This document shows positions 13,520 to 13,833 of a DNA stretch of 13,833 nt, one piece after another. Source of the DNA: Saprospiraceae bacterium. GTDB lineage: Bacteria > Bacteroidota > Bacteroidia > Chitinophagales > Saprospiraceae. The stretch covers positions 1-13,833 of the forward strand of contig SCUG01000366.1 in assembly GCA_004297645.1 (NCBI GenBank). The letters run 5' to 3'. A program made the translations under genes and the position numbers. Below the pieces are notes generated by a model, which saw nothing but the letters and a program-made list of their open reading frames with translations, ran no database searches and was not told the DNA's origin. How positions within the stretch are numbered: position 1 is the stretch's first letter; each line of letters begins with the position of its first letter.

Positions 13520-13833
13520 ACTACCTGAACGGCACATGGAAGTCACACTCCCATCATTTTATACTTTTGAACGCCAGGTTTTGTCCATTTGACATTTGCT
13601 ATTCAACCTTAGCCATCCGAGTAATCGGGATAGCCTAAGCCAGGGCAGCCAGAACCAAATAGTCTTAGTACAAATAGTGAGGGCAATGAATTTCGAAGGT
13701 TAGATACTACACCAACACTTGACATTGTGTGCCCCGGCGCCGCCTCCGGCGGTGCCGGGGGGAGGGGATATTGGGGGCTTCGCCCCCAAACCCCTAAGCC
13801 AGCGAAGTCAGCGCCAAATACCCGGGATGGACA
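13520..13833. repeat. Gene-free region with GC-rich hairpins and direct repeats
   Basis: I see no gene here. Two hairpins stand out: CCCCGGCGCCGCC with GGCGGTGCCGGGG (13732-13760, one G-T pair, TCC loop) and TTGGGGGC with GCCCCCAA (13771-13789, TTC loop). A 28-nt imperfect direct repeat (23 of 28 identical), starting CCTAAGCCAG and ending CCAAATA, lies at 13634-13661 and 13793-13820, bracketing the hairpins. This could be a small intergenic repeat element of REP or MITE type. Confidence 0.45.

Noticed and set aside
13520..13700. tRNA or other structured RNA gene in the right-hand gap
   Set aside because: No cloverleaf or conserved tRNA box sequence can be assembled from it.

Overview
The window looks like an accessory stretch of a Bacteroidota chromosome, most likely from the Saprospiria (Lewinella/Haliscomenobacter-like). 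This rests on several TAnnTTTG promoter elements and few Shine-Dalgarno sequences. The gene set also fits: a leucine-rich-repeat ROCO GTPase, DUF433/DUF5615 and other small toxin-antitoxin (TA) pairs, an ECF sigma remnant of a type familiar from that group, and a secreted S9 peptidase. The taxonomic call is inference.

Left end (1-2709, + strand): the 3' part of a molybdenum hydroxylase large subunit, then its FAD-binding subunit. The FAD subunit carries the extra cysteine loop typical of 4-hydroxybenzoyl-CoA reductase, so the pair is HCR-like rather than plain xanthine dehydrogenase. The [2Fe-2S] subunit is not in the window.

Centre (2811-9278, all on the - strand): a 1048-residue LRR-Roc-COR protein ends in what looks like an effector-associated domain (EAD), and five TA-type modules lie upstream of it. 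In transcription order they are DUF2281 antitoxin + VapC (frameshifted), small antitoxin + COG1569 PIN toxin, antitoxin + MazF/PemK, a lone Phd-like antitoxin, DUF433 + DUF5615, and then the ROCO gene. Short copies of the first ~65-90 bp of the ROCO gene, encoding MSxLAxxLIAENKKxKAT, recur in front of three of the modules. The whole stretch therefore reads as an array of [LRR 5' tag + TA module] units closed by the one full-length LRR gene. This array is the most unusual feature of the window.

Scar zone (about 9340-11242): a decayed DUF4143 ATPase fragment, the C-terminal third of a GMC oxidoreductase, a small anti-sigma-like gene, an N-terminally truncated ECF sigma gene, and a possible 3' end of an unrelated + strand gene. 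Several broken genes abutting one another point to repeated rearrangement next to the TA array.

Right end (11243-13833): a strong hairpin, then an intact secreted S9 (prolyl oligopeptidase/DPP-IV-like) peptidase on the - strand with its own promoter and a hairpin-bearing leader. The last 375 bases hold no gene but contain GC-rich hairpins between imperfect direct repeats.
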